Assembly: GCF_002995805.1 (NCBI RefSeq)
Contig: NZ_PVXL01000040.1
Location: 1 to 64,000 of the forward strand
Length of the DNA stretch: 64,000 bases
Reading direction: 5' to 3'
Origin: Neomoorella stamsii
Lineage (GTDB): Bacteria > Bacillota > DSM-521 > Neomoorellales > Neomoorellaceae
Of the stretch, positions 1 to 8,642 are shown in pieces (positions within the stretch are counted from its first letter, which is position 1; each line of letters starts with the position of its first letter). A model generated the notes under the pieces. The model saw nothing but the letters and a program-made list of their open reading frames with translations. It did not search any database and was not told the DNA's origin. The position numbers and the translations under genes are program-made.

Positions 1-127
1 TATCTTCCGGCTGAATAATATGTCCTTTCTTAAATCGCCTTCCCTTGAACTCGCCAGGAACGATTTTGGTCAGGTCGTGGGCCAGGACCGTGCCCACGCT
101 ATCTTCGACCCGGACTTTCTGGAGCAT
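1..127 (-). CDS. MoeA-like molybdopterin-binding protein, N-terminal fragment
   Basis: Only the first 42 residues are in the window; the gene runs off the left edge. The visible start is MLQKVRVEDSVG, followed by VLAHDLTKIVPGEFKG, which resembles the N-terminus of MoeA-like molybdopterin-binding proteins often found with molybdenum hydroxylases. An AGGAGG ribosome site lies about 8 bases before the ATG. Such a protein would take part in molybdenum cofactor insertion or sensing, which fits the many Mo-enzyme genes to the right. The call rests on a short stretch and could change once the rest is seen. Confidence 0.6.
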   Translation of the reverse strand, partial: MLQKVRVEDSVGTVLAHDLTKIVPGEFKGRRFKKGHIIQPED

Positions 128-269
128 CTGCCCTACCTCCTTTTATGATATGACCCATGGTTAAAATTCCAGTTGATCATTTATTTTTTTCGTAAAAAGT
201 GTTTGACCTTTGAGGTATCCTTTGGGACAATCACAGTAGAACCGCTGGCGGGGCAGTTAAGGTTCTTCG

Positions 270-600
270 CTATTTCGTGTTGGTAAAAGGTAAAAGCCAT
301 AGAAATAAGTAATACTGGCAATATTTCGGCAAACCATAGTCAAGACCCACAATCACCAGGAATTTTTCTACTTCCAGACGATTGTCGCCGGTATTTTTAC
401 GCAGTAAAGGATCGCCAACTACCGACTTACGGAGGTAGCCTTCCGCATAGTCCTGCCGCACGCCAGCATTGACGGTTTCATACAGTTTGCCACCCGTCAC
501 ATGTACTTCCTGTCCCACTTCCACAAAGACTACCGCCACCCCGGTATCCTGTCAAATGGGCTCCCCCCTACTGGCCGTCAGCCTGGTGTTCTCCTGTGCA
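270..600 (-). pseudogene. Fused remnant of fumarase alpha and beta genes
   Basis: An open frame (270-539) starts within fumarase alpha sequence (AVVFVEVGQEVH, then EGYLRKSVVGDPLLRKNTGDN) and jumps directly into the beta-subunit C-terminus (RLEVEKFLVIVGLD). The intact pair is at 34031-35445, where the same segments are about 900 bases apart. Homology to the alpha gene continues upstream in the DNA to about 600 but is interrupted by a stop. Most of both subunits is missing, so no active enzyme can be made. It is a deletion scar of a second fumarase operon. A GGCG is present at both breakpoints in the intact copy, which would allow a short-homology deletion. Confidence 0.85.
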
Positions 601-672
601 CAAGCCTGGCATTATTATAACATGTTTTCTCTCTGGTGCTAGCCGTTTCATCTGGTCTACCAGGTTAAAAAT

Positions 673-709
673 AAACAACCGGGAAAACCTGATATTTACC
701 CGGTTGTTT
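673..709 (-). terminator. Rho-independent terminator after the DUF35/thiolase-like operon
   Basis: Perfect 11-bp arms AAACAACCGGG (673-683) and CCCGGTTGTTT (699-709) with a 15-base loop. On the minus strand the stem is followed by ATTTTTAA. It lies 24 bases past the stop of the OB-fold gene at 733 and so ends that operon. Confidence 0.85.
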
Positions 710-732
710 TAGTTTCTAACCTTTAAAGGAAC

Positions 733-1074
733 TTATTCGGCTTTCTTGAAAATAAACCCGTAGTAATCCTGCCCTACCCCCTCTTTTACTACACCCACAG
801 TGGCTTTCAGCCTCATACCCACGGCCAGATCTTCACAATCAATCTGGCCGGCAACGCGGAGGCCATTGTCAAACTCGACAATGCCGAAGGCCAGCCAGGG
901 CTTCATATAACCCTCGGGGAGGTTATACACCCGGGTATAAGTTAAAAGGGTGGCTTCACCTTCTAACGGTATCGCTTCAAACTGGCGCTGACCGCACTGG
1001 CGGCAGACGAAATAGGCCGGATGATGGAGCTTACCGCAGCTGGTACACTTATAGGCATACATCTTCGCTTCCAT
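733..1074 (-). CDS. Zn-ribbon OB-fold (DUF35) protein, partner of thiolase-like protein
   Basis: A 113-residue protein with an N-terminal zinc ribbon (CTSCGK at about 10-15 and CRQCGQ at about 24-29) followed by an OB-fold (about 45-105) typical of the DUF35 family. DUF35 proteins bind thiolase-fold partners and help hold the CoA ester; known examples are the archaeal thiolase/HMG-CoA synthase complex, BbsA and ChsH2. It starts 3 bases after the stop of the thiolase-like gene (1078-2271), and its ribosome site overlaps that gene's end, so translation is probably coupled. Start chosen for the GGAGGAG 6 bases upstream. Cytoplasmic; function is as a subunit of the neighbouring enzyme. Confidence 0.85.
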   Translation of the reverse strand: MEAKMYAYKCTSCGKLHHPAYFVCRQCGQRQFEAIPLEGEATLLTYTRVYNLPEGYMKPWLAFGIVEFDNGLRVAGQIDCEDLAVGMRLKATVGVVKEGVGQDYYGFIFKKAE

Positions 1075-1077
1075 GGC

Positions 1078-2271
1078 CTACTCCTCCTCCCTGCTCAAGA
1101 TGGTAGCTACGACGTTATTGCCAAAGCCACCAAAGTTCACGGCCAGCCCGTTTTTAGCGCTTGCTACCTGGCGGCCGCCGGCTTCTCCCCGCAGCTGGCG
1201 AACCAGTTCGACAATCTGGGATATACCGGTAGCGCCCACAGGATGGCCCTTGGCCTTCAGGCCACCGGAGGTATTGATGGGGATCCTGCCCCCGACTTTG
1301 GTATCTCCCCGCCGGACGGCCAGGTGTCCCTCACCCTTGGGGAAGAAGCCAACTTCCTCCGAGATAGCGATCTCCAGAATACTGAAGGCGTCATGCAGCT
1401 CCGCCACGTCGATATCTTCCGGCTTTAACCCGGCCATCCGGTAGGCTTTTTCGGCCGCCCGTCGCACGGCTAGTAAGTCCGTTGGTACCTCCCGTTCAGC
1501 AATCACATGGGTGTCCGTAGCTTGGCCGATGCCGGCGATGCGGACCGGCTTTTTGGCAAAACGGTCAGCTACATCCAGGGCACAGAGGACCAGGGCCGCC
1601 GCCCCGTCGGACACCGGGCAGACGTCATAGAGTCTGAGGGGCTCGGCAACGTAGGGGTTAATGACACCGGCGTCTTCGTCTTCGGTAATGGCGTATAAAT
1701 CGGGTACCAGCTGGATGTGGGCCACCGGGTTGTGCATGGCGTGCTCGTGGTTTTTGACGGCTACCATGGCCAGGTCTTTGGCCGTGACGCCGTATTTATC
1801 CATATAGAGGCGGGTAAACATCCCGGCAAAGGCCGGCAGGGTTAGGCCATACCTATACTCTGCTTCGGGGTGTAGCATGGTGGCCACAAAATCGGTAGCC
1901 TCCCAGCCGGTGACCACCCGCATCATTTCCCCGCCCACAACAAGGGCCACATCGCACATGCCGCTGGCAATGGCCATAAAAGCCAGCTTTACCGCCGAGG
2001 CGCCTGAGGCCGGGCCGTTTTCCACCGTTTCCGCCATGGCCGGGCGCAAATTCAAAGTATCCACCAGGGCTGAAGCCACCCCGCTCTGGCGGTTGAGCAT
2101 GCCGGCGCCCATGGTGGCCACCAGGACCTGGTCCACGCCATGGCCGGGTCCAGTCTTAATTCCGGCTTCATCCAGGGCTTCGACAGCAGCAGAGCTGAAC
2201 ATTTCGAGAAAAGAGCCGTTGGCGCGGCCAAATTTTGTATGGCCAACGCCAACGATACCGACTTTACGCAC
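1078..2271 (-). CDS. Thiolase-fold protein lacking the nucleophilic cysteine (SCP2/Ltp type)
   Basis: 397 residues with the thiolase fold of the archaeal/SCP2 type: VGHTKFGR at the start, the oxyanion-side ELHDAF motif (about 290) and GHPVGATG near 340. The usual ACASG nucleophile loop reads GPASG here (codon CCG, proline), so the catalytic Cys is absent. Together with the DUF35 partner at 733-1074 this resembles Ltp2-ChsH2, a thiolase-fold retro-aldolase, rather than a standard thiolase. It begins with GTG after a GGAGG site, 35 bases from the acetyltransferase-like gene upstream. Function as acyl-CoA lyase/aldolase is inference; a non-catalytic or differently acting thiolase homologue is the alternative. 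Confidence 0.75.
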   Translation of the reverse strand: MRKVGIVGVGHTKFGRANGSFLEMFSSAAVEALDEAGIKTGPGHGVDQVLVATMGAGMLNRQSGVASALVDTLNLRPAMAETVENGPASGASAVKLAFMAIASGMCDVALVVGGEMMRVVTGWEATDFVATMLHPEAEYRYGLTLPAFAGMFTRLYMDKYGVTAKDLAMVAVKNHEHAMHNPVAHIQLVPDLYAITEDEDAGVINPYVAEPLRLYDVCPVSDGAAALVLCALDVADRFAKKPVRIAGIGQATDTHVIAEREVPTDLLAVRRAAEKAYRMAGLKPEDIDVAELHDAFSILEIAISEEVGFFPKGEGHLAVRRGDTKVGGRIPINTSGGLKAKGHPVGATGISQIVELVRQLRGEAGGRQVASAKNGLAVNFGGFGNNVVATILSREEE

Positions 2272-2306
2272 TGCCTACTGACCTCCTTCATTAAATTTAC
2301 AAAAGT

Positions 2307-2954
2307 TTACATTGAAGGAACAATCAGCTTTTTAGCTGTAGCCAGCATCTCTTCGGGGACCGGGCGGCGGCCGGTGCACTTGGCAGCCTTGTGCTTTTCC
2401 CACAGGGCCCTGGTCAGGACATAGGTGGGCACACCGCCGAGTTCATGCCATTGTTCCGGCCGCGGTTCCAGCTCGTACTCAATCATCCAGCGCCGGAAAC
2501 CTATGGGGCTCTCCGCCACAATCCAGACTTCTTCCTGGCCCAGATAATCCAGGTGGTACTCCATCTTGGCTGCAAAGAGCTGGGCGCCGATGCGCAGGCC
2601 CCGTTTCAAAGTTATGGTGTGATAGGACATGCCAACCTTCTCATTAAGCATGCGACCATTGACAATGCCGGCAATAACCCCATTGATGGTACCGACCAGG
2701 CAATATTCATCCTTGACCCGGTAGCGGTAATAGCCAAGGAGTTCGGCATACAGGCGGGCGGCGACGATGTCGTAAAAGTCCTTTTCCACGGCAATCATGG
2801 GCTTGACGGCTTCTAGAACCCGCGGCACGTCTTCCCGGCTGATCTGGTGTACGACCATTTTCTCGCCGGAAGCCAGGGTGATGTATTTGGGCGGGTAGGG
2901 AACCATGGGCGTCTCAGGTGGGCGCAGGGACTGCTCCAGCTTGTCAATTATCAT
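2307..2954 (-). CDS. GNAT-like acetyltransferase-fold protein, function unknown
   Basis: 215 residues. The middle (about 35-190) has the look of a GNAT fold: DVPRVLEAVKPM, a strand GTINGVIAGIVNG, a glycine-rich turn RGLRIGAQLF and a C-terminal ESPIGFRRWM. I cannot assign a substrate. The ATG is preceded by GGAGGAGGAGG. It lies in the same direction between a true thiolase (3086-4270) and the thiolase-like/DUF35 pair, suggesting a role in the same CoA-ester pathway. The fold call itself is moderate; catalytic residues cannot be named from sequence alone. Confidence 0.55.
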   Translation of the reverse strand: MIIDKLEQSLRPPETPMVPYPPKYITLASGEKMVVHQISREDVPRVLEAVKPMIAVEKDFYDIVAARLYAELLGYYRYRVKDEYCLVGTINGVIAGIVNGRMLNEKVGMSYHTITLKRGLRIGAQLFAAKMEYHLDYLGQEEVWIVAESPIGFRRWMIEYELEPRPEQWHELGGVPTYVLTRALWEKHKAAKCTGRRPVPEEMLATAKKLIVPSM

Positions 2955-3085
2955 AGAGAATACCTCCTCCTCCTCAAAGTTATGGTTTTTTCAGTACCCT
3001 AACTACCTGCTCGACAACTTACAGCCTATTCTTTACAGACGTCAAAATTATCATCAAAAAGGCCAGGAAACAAAGCAGGGCATTT

Positions 3086-4270
3086 CTATCCTGCCCGCTC
3101 CACTACAGTGGCCACTCCCATGCCGCCACCCACGCATAAAGTCGCTAGTCCATAGAGGCCGCCCTGCTTCTCCATTTCGTAAAGGAGAGTTACCATAATG
3201 CGCGCGCCGCTGGCACCTATAGGATGACCCAGGGCTATGGCCCCGCCGTTCACGTTGGTCTTGCTTAAATCCAGTTCCAGCTCTTTGGCCACGGCCAGGC
3301 ATTGAGCGGCAAAGGCTTCATTGGCCTCAATCAGATCCAAATCAGCCACGGTTAGCCCCGCCTGCTTTAAGGCTTTGCGAGAAGCTTCTACCGGACCGAT
3401 CCCCATGATGCTTGGCTCTACTCCGGTTGCAGCCCAGCTACGGAGTACAGCCAATGGCTTAAGGCCCAGGCTTTCGGCCTTCCAGGCGGAAGTTAAAACC
3501 AGAGCTGCCGCCCCGTCATTTATTCCCGAGGCATTGCCTGCGGAGACAGTGCCATCCTTTTTGAAGGCCGGCCGGAGTTTAGCCAAAGCCTCTAGAGTGG
3601 TGCCGAAGCGGGGATGTTCATCCTGGACAAAGGTTATAGGTTCCCCCTTTATCTGGGGAACTATTAAAGGGACGATCTCTTCCCGGAAACGGCCTTCTTT
3701 TATAGCCTTTTCCGCCCTCCTCTGGCTCTCCAGGGCAAAAAGATCCTGCTCTTCCCTGGGAATGTTATACCGCTGGGCCAGATTTTCGGCGGTAATGCCC
3801 ATGTGGTAATCGTTAAAGACTTCCCACAGGCCGTCCTTGAGCATGAGATCCACTACCTGGCCATGTCCCATCCTCATGCCCCAGCGGGCCCCGGGCAGAG
3901 CATAAGGTGCCTGGGACATGTTCTCCATCCCGCCGGCCACGATTATATCTGCCTCGCCAGCGGCGATAAGGCTGGCAGCCAGGTTGACAGCCCGTAGGCC
4001 CGAACCGCAGACCATGTTTATTGTCATGGCCGGGACTTCCACCGGGAGCCCAGCTTTTATGGCTGCCTGACGGGCCGGGTTCTGCCCTTGGCCGGCCTGC
4101 AACACGTTACCCAGGATCACTTCATCCACTTGCCCCGGCTCTATGTCTGCCCGGCGCAAGGCTTCTCTTACCACGATGGCTCCTAGCTCGGCTGCCGGAA
4201 TATCCTTCAAGGTGCCTCCAAAGCTGCCTATGGCTGTACGTACGGCGCTAACGATGACTACATCAGTCAT
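3086..4270 (-). CDS. Acetyl-CoA C-acetyltransferase (thiolase)
   Basis: 394 residues, full length for biosynthetic/degradative thiolase. The nucleophile loop [11 protein letters not shown] places the reactive Cys at about 88; GHPIGASG carries the His near 350 and LCVGGGMG the second Cys near 380. It interconverts acetoacetyl-CoA plus CoA with two acetyl-CoA in the cytoplasm. Start set at ATG ([12 protein letters not shown]), 11 bases after GGAGG; an in-frame GTG four codons upstream sits too close to that site. With BKACE (5661-6587) and the CoA-transferase (7946-9344) it would complete conversion of acetoacetate to acetyl-CoA. Confidence 0.93.
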   Translation of the reverse strand: MTDVVIVSAVRTAIGSFGGTLKDIPAAELGAIVVREALRRADIEPGQVDEVILGNVLQAGQGQNPARQAAIKAGLPVEVPAMTINMVCGSGLRAVNLAASLIAAGEADIIVAGGMENMSQAPYALPGARWGMRMGHGQVVDLMLKDGLWEVFNDYHMGITAENLAQRYNIPREEQDLFALESQRRAEKAIKEGRFREEIVPLIVPQIKGEPITFVQDEHPRFGTTLEALAKLRPAFKKDGTVSAGNASGINDGAAALVLTSAWKAESLGLKPLAVLRSWAATGVEPSIMGIGPVEASRKALKQAGLTVADLDLIEANEAFAAQCLAVAKELELDLSKTNVNGGAIALGHPIGASGARIMVTLLYEMEKQGGLYGLATLCVGGGMGVATVVERAG

Positions 4271-4484
4271 TATGGGTTTCACCTCCTTCTTTCAGCTCCT
4301 TTATGGTGTCCACTTGCAGCCTCTCAATTGGCACCTCGTGGGTGACGGCAGTAGTCAAAACAAATAGTGAAGAACAGCTTCATCAGGTGCTGCCGAAAAG
4401 CTTACCGGCCCAGGCCATCATCGTTTAAGTCTTCCGGTCTAACACGCTGCTCGCTTCCAAAACAACACCTCCCCCTCGTGGCCT

Positions 4485-4672
4485 TTATAATACCCGGCTA
4501 TGTGGCAGAGGGCCCACCGGTCAACCAGGAAGTTGACGAAAACGCCTTTACGCATGTGCCCGCAGAGAGGCAGCACTGGCTAGGTCCCAGTCCACCATGG
4601 AGTCAACAATCTCCGGAATCTTCAACACCTCACAAAGCCCGGCGATAACCGTCGAGGGTCCTGCACGGAACA
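4485..4672 (-). pseudogene. IS1634-type transposase remnant (N-terminal DUF4277 part)
   Basis: The 590-base gap 4271-4861 contains no intact gene. On the minus strand 4672-4565 encodes GPSTVIAGLCEVLKIPEIVD and continues to SMVDWD, the typical N-terminus of IS1634-family transposases, then stops. After a frame change the homology goes on as VNFLVDRWALCHIAGYY down to about 4485. Both the stop and the frame change show it is dead. No terminal repeats are visible. The remaining parts, 4271-4484 and 4673-4861, hold nothing I recognise. Confidence 0.65.
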
Positions 4673-4861
4673 GACGAAAGCCGCTTGTATCTAGGGATAT
4701 CGAATATTCCTTCAGAAAATATCCATTCTTTGATGCCTCTCAAAAATGCTTACTTGCAACATTATAGGGTGCGGAAAATGGGTCATAAGCCCAAATACTA
4801 CAGCCGCTAAATCCTCCTGAGGGTTTGATCCGCGCTGTTGCCTAGAGAACAATATCAAGCT

Positions 4862-5620
4862 TCAAATATCCAGAAAGGCCACAACCCTGCAAATAGATGC
4901 TTCGCCCCCCACGAACTTCCACGGAAAGACCCCAATGAGGTTAATTCTCTGATTAAGAAGCTCATCGATATCTCCACCGATATTCTCGACATGTATCAGT
5001 TCGTGAGGGAACAGGTGGAAGTGCATCACTTGATAATCCTCTGGAGGAAACGCGTCGTCAAGTGGCCGTCCAATTACTTTTTCGACTCTTGCGGCATGAT
5101 CTGGCCTAAGGCTCCTTACCACCGTGTTCATAGGATGGTCTGCGGAACCACAGTCAACCCCTATCCATCTAAGTTCCATCGCAAGAGCCCACTCTGCGAA
5201 TTCCCTTGTCGGGCCCGGATGTTTGCAAAAGTACGCGTCCTCGTCGAAATCTTTACTCTCGCAGGAGTAATGATGAAAGCCCGTATGAATTATCAGCACG
5301 TCTCCCTTTTTGACTTCGACCTTCTTCGTAATATTCTCCGGCCTGTATATTTCATATGGACCAACTTCGTCACTTATGTCCACAACAACACCTGGGCCTA
5401 TAAGTCGCTCAAGAGGAATGCTAGCGATGTCTCTTCCACTGTCCACAAAGTGTAATGGCCCATCCAGATGCGTGCCGACATGCATAGTCGTCTCAACGCG
5501 CTGAGCAACGACCCTGTTGGTCGACAGCCGTTTAATATACTGAACAATAGGAGCAGGATAGGTCGGAAAAGGGGGGGTCTTTATGCTCCATGGCTGGGTT
5601 AAGTCGACAAATCTTTTCAT
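4862..5620 (-). CDS. Cyclase family protein (KynB-like metal hydrolase)
   Basis: 252 residues with the cyclase-family metal site HVGTHLDGPLHF (about 47-58) and a later DCGSADHP, as in bacterial arylformamidases and related amide/ring hydrolases. These enzymes bind Zn or Mn and open amide or lactam bonds. ATG (MKRFVDLTQPW) is chosen for the GGGAGG site 8 bases upstream. It sits 40 bases after the BKACE gene and belongs to the XRE-cupin-BKACE group. The substrate is not known; ring opening or deamidation before the beta-keto acid cleavage step is a reasonable inference. Residues IHTGFHHY and CKHPGPT are also family-like. Confidence 0.85.
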   Translation of the reverse strand: MKRFVDLTQPWSIKTPPFPTYPAPIVQYIKRLSTNRVVAQRVETTMHVGTHLDGPLHFVDSGRDIASIPLERLIGPGVVVDISDEVGPYEIYRPENITKKVEVKKGDVLIIHTGFHHYSCESKDFDEDAYFCKHPGPTREFAEWALAMELRWIGVDCGSADHPMNTVVRSLRPDHAARVEKVIGRPLDDAFPPEDYQVMHFHLFPHELIHVENIGGDIDELLNQRINLIGVFPWKFVGGEASICRVVAFLDI

Positions 5621-5660
5621 GCTCTTTCCTCCCAATCAGATTTTTTCTTCCAATTTTGGG

Positions 5661-6587
5661 CTAATAGCCAACTTTGTCCATTCCTTTCAATCCAAGGATA
5701 TCTCGAGCTTCATCTGGAGTCGCTATGTCAAAATCTAAGTTCCTTGCTATTTTCACCACCTTCTCAACGAGCTCGGCATTACTCTTCGCGAGGATACCCG
5801 GGCTCAGCTTGATGTTATCCTCAAGTCCAACCCTTACGTGGCCTCCCACCAGCATGCCGTGAGTAGCCATTACAAACTCCGCCGGATATCCGATGCCGGT
5901 GACAGACCAGGTAAACCGATCTTGAAATAAACGGGTAGCAACAGATTTAAGATGGAGAAGGTTTTCGATAGAAGCACCTATGCCTCCGAGCACACCTAAA
6001 ACAAACTGTATATGAATTGGCAGCTCAATCCATCCCTCTGAAACCATAAAAGCCACATTGTACAGGTGTCCTACGTCATATATCTCAAGTTCAGGTTTTG
6101 TTCCAGTTTCCCTAAAAACGCTACCCATATACTGCAAATCGCTGAATGTGTTCTTGAATACGAAGTCTCTCGTCGACTCCAGATAGTCCCTTTCCCAACT
6201 AAACTTGAATTCTGAGTATCGCTTCACTATGTTAAACATTCCAAAGTTCATAGATCCCGTATTAAAGGAAGCAATCTCTGGACGATACCGGCGCACAACG
6301 GCTACCCGATGTTCTACCGACATTCCAGGTCCGCCCCCGGTAGAAGGGCACACAACCGCATCGCACTTTGCCTTAATCTTTGTAAGTAGCTCTCCAAAAA
6401 GCTCGATACTAGGGACAGGCCGCCCATTTTCTGGATCCCTGGGATGAATGTGTATTATCGCCGCACCGGCTTCCCAACAACGTCGAGCTTCCTCTGCGAT
6501 ATGGTCAGGTTTGTATGGAAGGTACTCCGTTTGAGTGGGAACAACCATGTTTCCCGTAAGTGCTGCGGTCACAATTACTTTACGCAC
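5661..6587 (-). CDS. Beta-keto acid cleavage enzyme (BKACE, DUF849 family)
   Basis: 308 residues with the BKACE hallmarks: KVIVTAALTGN at the N-terminus, AAIIHIHPRDPENG (metal-binding HxH near 48-50), CPSTGGGPGM and a C-terminal GGHVRVGLEDN. The family condenses a beta-keto acid with acetyl-CoA to give acetoacetate and a new CoA ester, using Zn; 3-keto-5-aminohexanoate cleavage enzyme of lysine fermentation is the prototype. GTG (MRKVIV) is preferred because GGAGGGGG lies 5 to 7 bases upstream and family members start there; ATG codons six residues earlier overlap the cupin stop. The substrate is unknown. Product acetoacetate would suit the nearby CoA-transferase and thiolase. Confidence 0.9.
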   Translation of the reverse strand: MRKVIVTAALTGNMVVPTQTEYLPYKPDHIAEEARRCWEAGAAIIHIHPRDPENGRPVPSIELFGELLTKIKAKCDAVVCPSTGGGPGMSVEHRVAVVRRYRPEIASFNTGSMNFGMFNIVKRYSEFKFSWERDYLESTRDFVFKNTFSDLQYMGSVFRETGTKPELEIYDVGHLYNVAFMVSEGWIELPIHIQFVLGVLGGIGASIENLLHLKSVATRLFQDRFTWSVTGIGYPAEFVMATHGMLVGGHVRVGLEDNIKLSPGILAKSNAELVEKVVKIARNLDFDIATPDEARDILGLKGMDKVGY

Positions 6588-6601
6588 ATGTTCCCCCTCC
6601 A

Positions 6602-6985
6602 TCATTCGTCTTTAACAAGGCCAGCCCGTCTGTATAAATCCATATCAAAGGGGCTCTGCGCTCCGACCACTATATAATCGTCGGGGCCAAAGCACTTTAC
6701 AGTATGACGAATCCCCGGCGGAATATATATGACCGAACCTGGTTCAAACTCGTATTCTTTACCGTTGTCTAAGTCAACTACCACGCCCCTCCCTTGCACC
6801 ACAAAAATGATGTCCTCGGATTCCCTGTGAACGTGAGGAATATTTTCTTGGCCAGGTTTCATCACAACATAGTGAAGAGCACAATTTTTAGCCCCCATAC
6901 CTGGCCAAACGATCGCCTTTGCTTCTCCGCCATCCACTATTGGTATAGTAACGTAATCCCGATTAACGTGAAGAACCTTGATCAC
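6602..6985 (-). CDS. Single-domain cupin protein
   Basis: 127 residues forming one cupin barrel: HYVVMKPGQENIPHVHRESEDIIFV (first motif, metal-ligand His and Glu; written in parts HVH and E) and YIPPGIRHTVKC (second motif). Small cupins of this kind act as isomerases, dioxygenase-like enzymes or ligand-binding proteins. GTG (MIKVLHVNRD) is preferred because AGGAGG lies 7 bases upstream, rather than an ATG twelve codons earlier. It lies 32 bases from the XRE-cupin regulator stop and overlaps the possible ATG of BKACE. The role is probably in the same pathway; the reaction cannot be named. Confidence 0.8.
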   Translation of the reverse strand: MIKVLHVNRDYVTIPIVDGGEAKAIVWPGMGAKNCALHYVVMKPGQENIPHVHRESEDIIFVVQGRGVVVDLDNGKEYEFEPGSVIYIPPGIRHTVKCFGPDDYIVVGAQSPFDMDLYRRAGLVKDE

Positions 6986-7017
6986 TGTTACTCCTCCTGT
7001 TCTCAACCATGTAGTGT

Positions 7018-7614
7018 TCACCGATAAATGTTAATCCACAGCGTTCTTGTCCTGGAATCTCCAATATTTTCAAACCGGTGAGGCTTCCCCGAATCAATAC
7101 TGACAGCATCTCCCTCAAATGCGTCAAAAGCGCTATCTCCTACCCAGATCCTCAGCTGCCCTTCAATAATTACGCCATATTCCCTCCCCCGGTGTCTCGT
7201 CGGCACGTCTGAACTGCTTGTGCCAGGCTCATAGATATTCTCGGCAACCTCTACGTTCTGCTCGAGGTCGTGAAGCAAAATTCTCCTTACTACACCACTT
7301 TTGGTCTGGAAAACCGTCTGTTCCGCTCTCCGTATTATAACCTTCGAAGTTCGTTCTCCACCATCGTCAAACAGGTCTGATAGACTCACCCCGAGCGCGT
7401 TAGCTATAGCAACCAAGGTCCCTATCGAGGGATTTGCTTCCCCCCTCTCAACCATACTTAGCATTGAGACACTGAGTCCCGTAAGGTCGGAAATTCTTGC
7501 TAAAGTCATTTCCCTTTCTTGGCGCAAACTTCTTATATTTTCTCCCAAGCGCCTTAGGGTTTCCGCCTCAGACCGAGCGAACTCTGTTTCGTTGGCTCCG
7601 TTGTTAACTCCCAC
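7018..7614 (-). CDS. XRE-cupin transcriptional regulator
   Basis: 198 residues: helix-turn-helix of the XRE type at about 17-75 (LRQEREMTLARISDLTGLS, VSMLSMVERGEANPS) and a cupin sensor domain at about 115-195 (HRGREYGVIIEGQ, DSGKPHRFENIG). Regulators of this architecture sense small metabolites and usually control adjacent catabolic genes. It begins with GTG after an AGGGGG site and has its own promoter at 7652-7680. The downstream cupin, BKACE and cyclase genes follow closely, so it probably regulates its own operon. The ligand is unknown. Confidence 0.9.
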   Translation of the reverse strand: MGVNNGANETEFARSEAETLRRLGENIRSLRQEREMTLARISDLTGLSVSMLSMVERGEANPSIGTLVAIANALGVSLSDLFDDGGERTSKVIIRRAEQTVFQTKSGVVRRILLHDLEQNVEVAENIYEPGTSSSDVPTRHRGREYGVIIEGQLRIWVGDSAFDAFEGDAVSIDSGKPHRFENIGDSRTRTLWINIYR

Positions 7615-7651
7615 CTTTTAATGCCCCCTATTTTAGTCGCATTATAACCAC

Positions 7652-7680
7652 ATTATAACCAGATTTAACAGATTGGGCAA
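7652..7680 (-). promoter_or_regulatory. SigA-type promoter of the XRE-cupin operon
   Basis: On the minus strand TTGCCC (7675-7680) is followed after 17 bases by TATAAT (7652-7657). A second TATAAT copy lies 11 bases further on (7641-7646) as part of a direct repeat GGTTATAATG. The gap to the GTG start is about 38 bases. Confidence 0.65.
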
Positions 7681-7945
7681 TGTCGCTGCTTAACGTATCT
7701 AACCTAGTTTGCCTTGAAAAAGTTTCAAGCTGCAGTTCCGGCATCGGTGGGATATGAGATACTGGCTTCAACAACGTGGTGGCAGAACATTTCCTCCACC
7801 TGTCTTTCTGCATGTACCTCTCATTTGCTACCTTAACATAGTGCTATTCTTCCCAACGGGTATTCTACTATATTTAGGCCATCCTGCGGAGGAAGGACAC
7901 GCATCATTTCAAGCAAAACCTATTGAGTTTTTCAGGATGGAATAA
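7681..7945. other. Intergenic region without recognised genes
   Basis: About 330 bases separate the CoA-transferase stop (7946) from the XRE gene. Apart from the promoter at 7652-7680 I see no gene, hairpin with a T-run or repeat here. Short open frames on both strands have no ribosome site or family resemblance. Confidence 0.6.
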
Positions 7946-8638
7946 TTACTGAAACCTCTCTATCCGCTCGGGTATGCGAAGATCCGCTCCAGTTTTAGCA
8001 ACCACCTCCTCAACACTCGTCCCCTCCCATAACTCTCGCAACTCCAGTCCCTGCACCGTAACCTCTATGACCGCAAGATCCGTCACTATGAGGTTGACTA
8101 CTCGCGCAGCCGTAAGCGGAAGGTCACATCGTTTAACGATCTTCGGTCTACCGTCTGGTCCCACATGCTCCATTGCGATGATTACCCTTTTGGCCCCTAC
8201 TGCAAGATCCATCGCGCCCCCCATTCCAGGAACAAGCTTTCCCGGAATAATCCAGTTGGCCAAGTTTCCCTCTTCGTCTACTTGCAGTCCACCAAGCACT
8301 ACGACATCCAGATGCCCGCCGCGTATGAGGCCAAACGAAGTAGCGCTGTCGAAACAAGCCCCGCCCTCGAGTATCGTGATCGGCTGACCACTTGCATTCA
8401 CAAGGTCGGGATCCTCCTTGCCAGGTGGTGGGGCCGATCCGATTCCAACGATACCGTTTTCCGATTCAAAATACACCGTAATATCTTGGTTGACATACTC
8501 AGCAACCAGAGTCGGAATCCCTATCCCGAGATTCACTACATCTCCATCTTTAAGTTCCAGCGCCACTCTGCGTGCTATCCGCCCACGCGCCTCTTGTCTT
8601 GAACGCTCACTGCCGGCAACTTTCAAATGATTCCCCAT
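7946..8638 (-). CDS. 3-oxoacid/acetoacetate CoA-transferase, subunit B
   Basis: 230 residues of family I CoA-transferase beta subunit. The catalytic glutamate lies in the SENGIVG motif (about 60), after the VNLGIGIPTLVAEYV segment, and GGAMDLAVGAKRV occurs near 140. With subunit A it transfers CoA between acyl-CoA and a 3-oxoacid such as acetoacetate. The start is taken at ATG (MGNHLKVAG), 4 bases past the stop of subunit A; an upstream ATG lies inside the A gene. It is the last gene of the operon starting with the Mo hydroxylase at 13202. Substrate preference cannot be read from sequence. Confidence 0.92.
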   Translation of the reverse strand: MGNHLKVAGSERSRQEARGRIARRVALELKDGDVVNLGIGIPTLVAEYVNQDITVYFESENGIVGIGSAPPPGKEDPDLVNASGQPITILEGGACFDSATSFGLIRGGHLDVVVLGGLQVDEEGNLANWIIPGKLVPGMGGAMDLAVGAKRVIIAMEHVGPDGRPKIVKRCDLPLTAARVVNLIVTDLAVIEVTVQGLELRELWEGTSVEEVVAKTGADLRIPERIERFQ

Positions 8639-8642
8639 ACCG

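Noticed and set aside
4838-5455. Long plus-strand open frame opposite the cyclase gene
   Set aside because: It lies antisense to a clear family member with conserved metal-binding motifs and has no ribosome site; it is a shadow.
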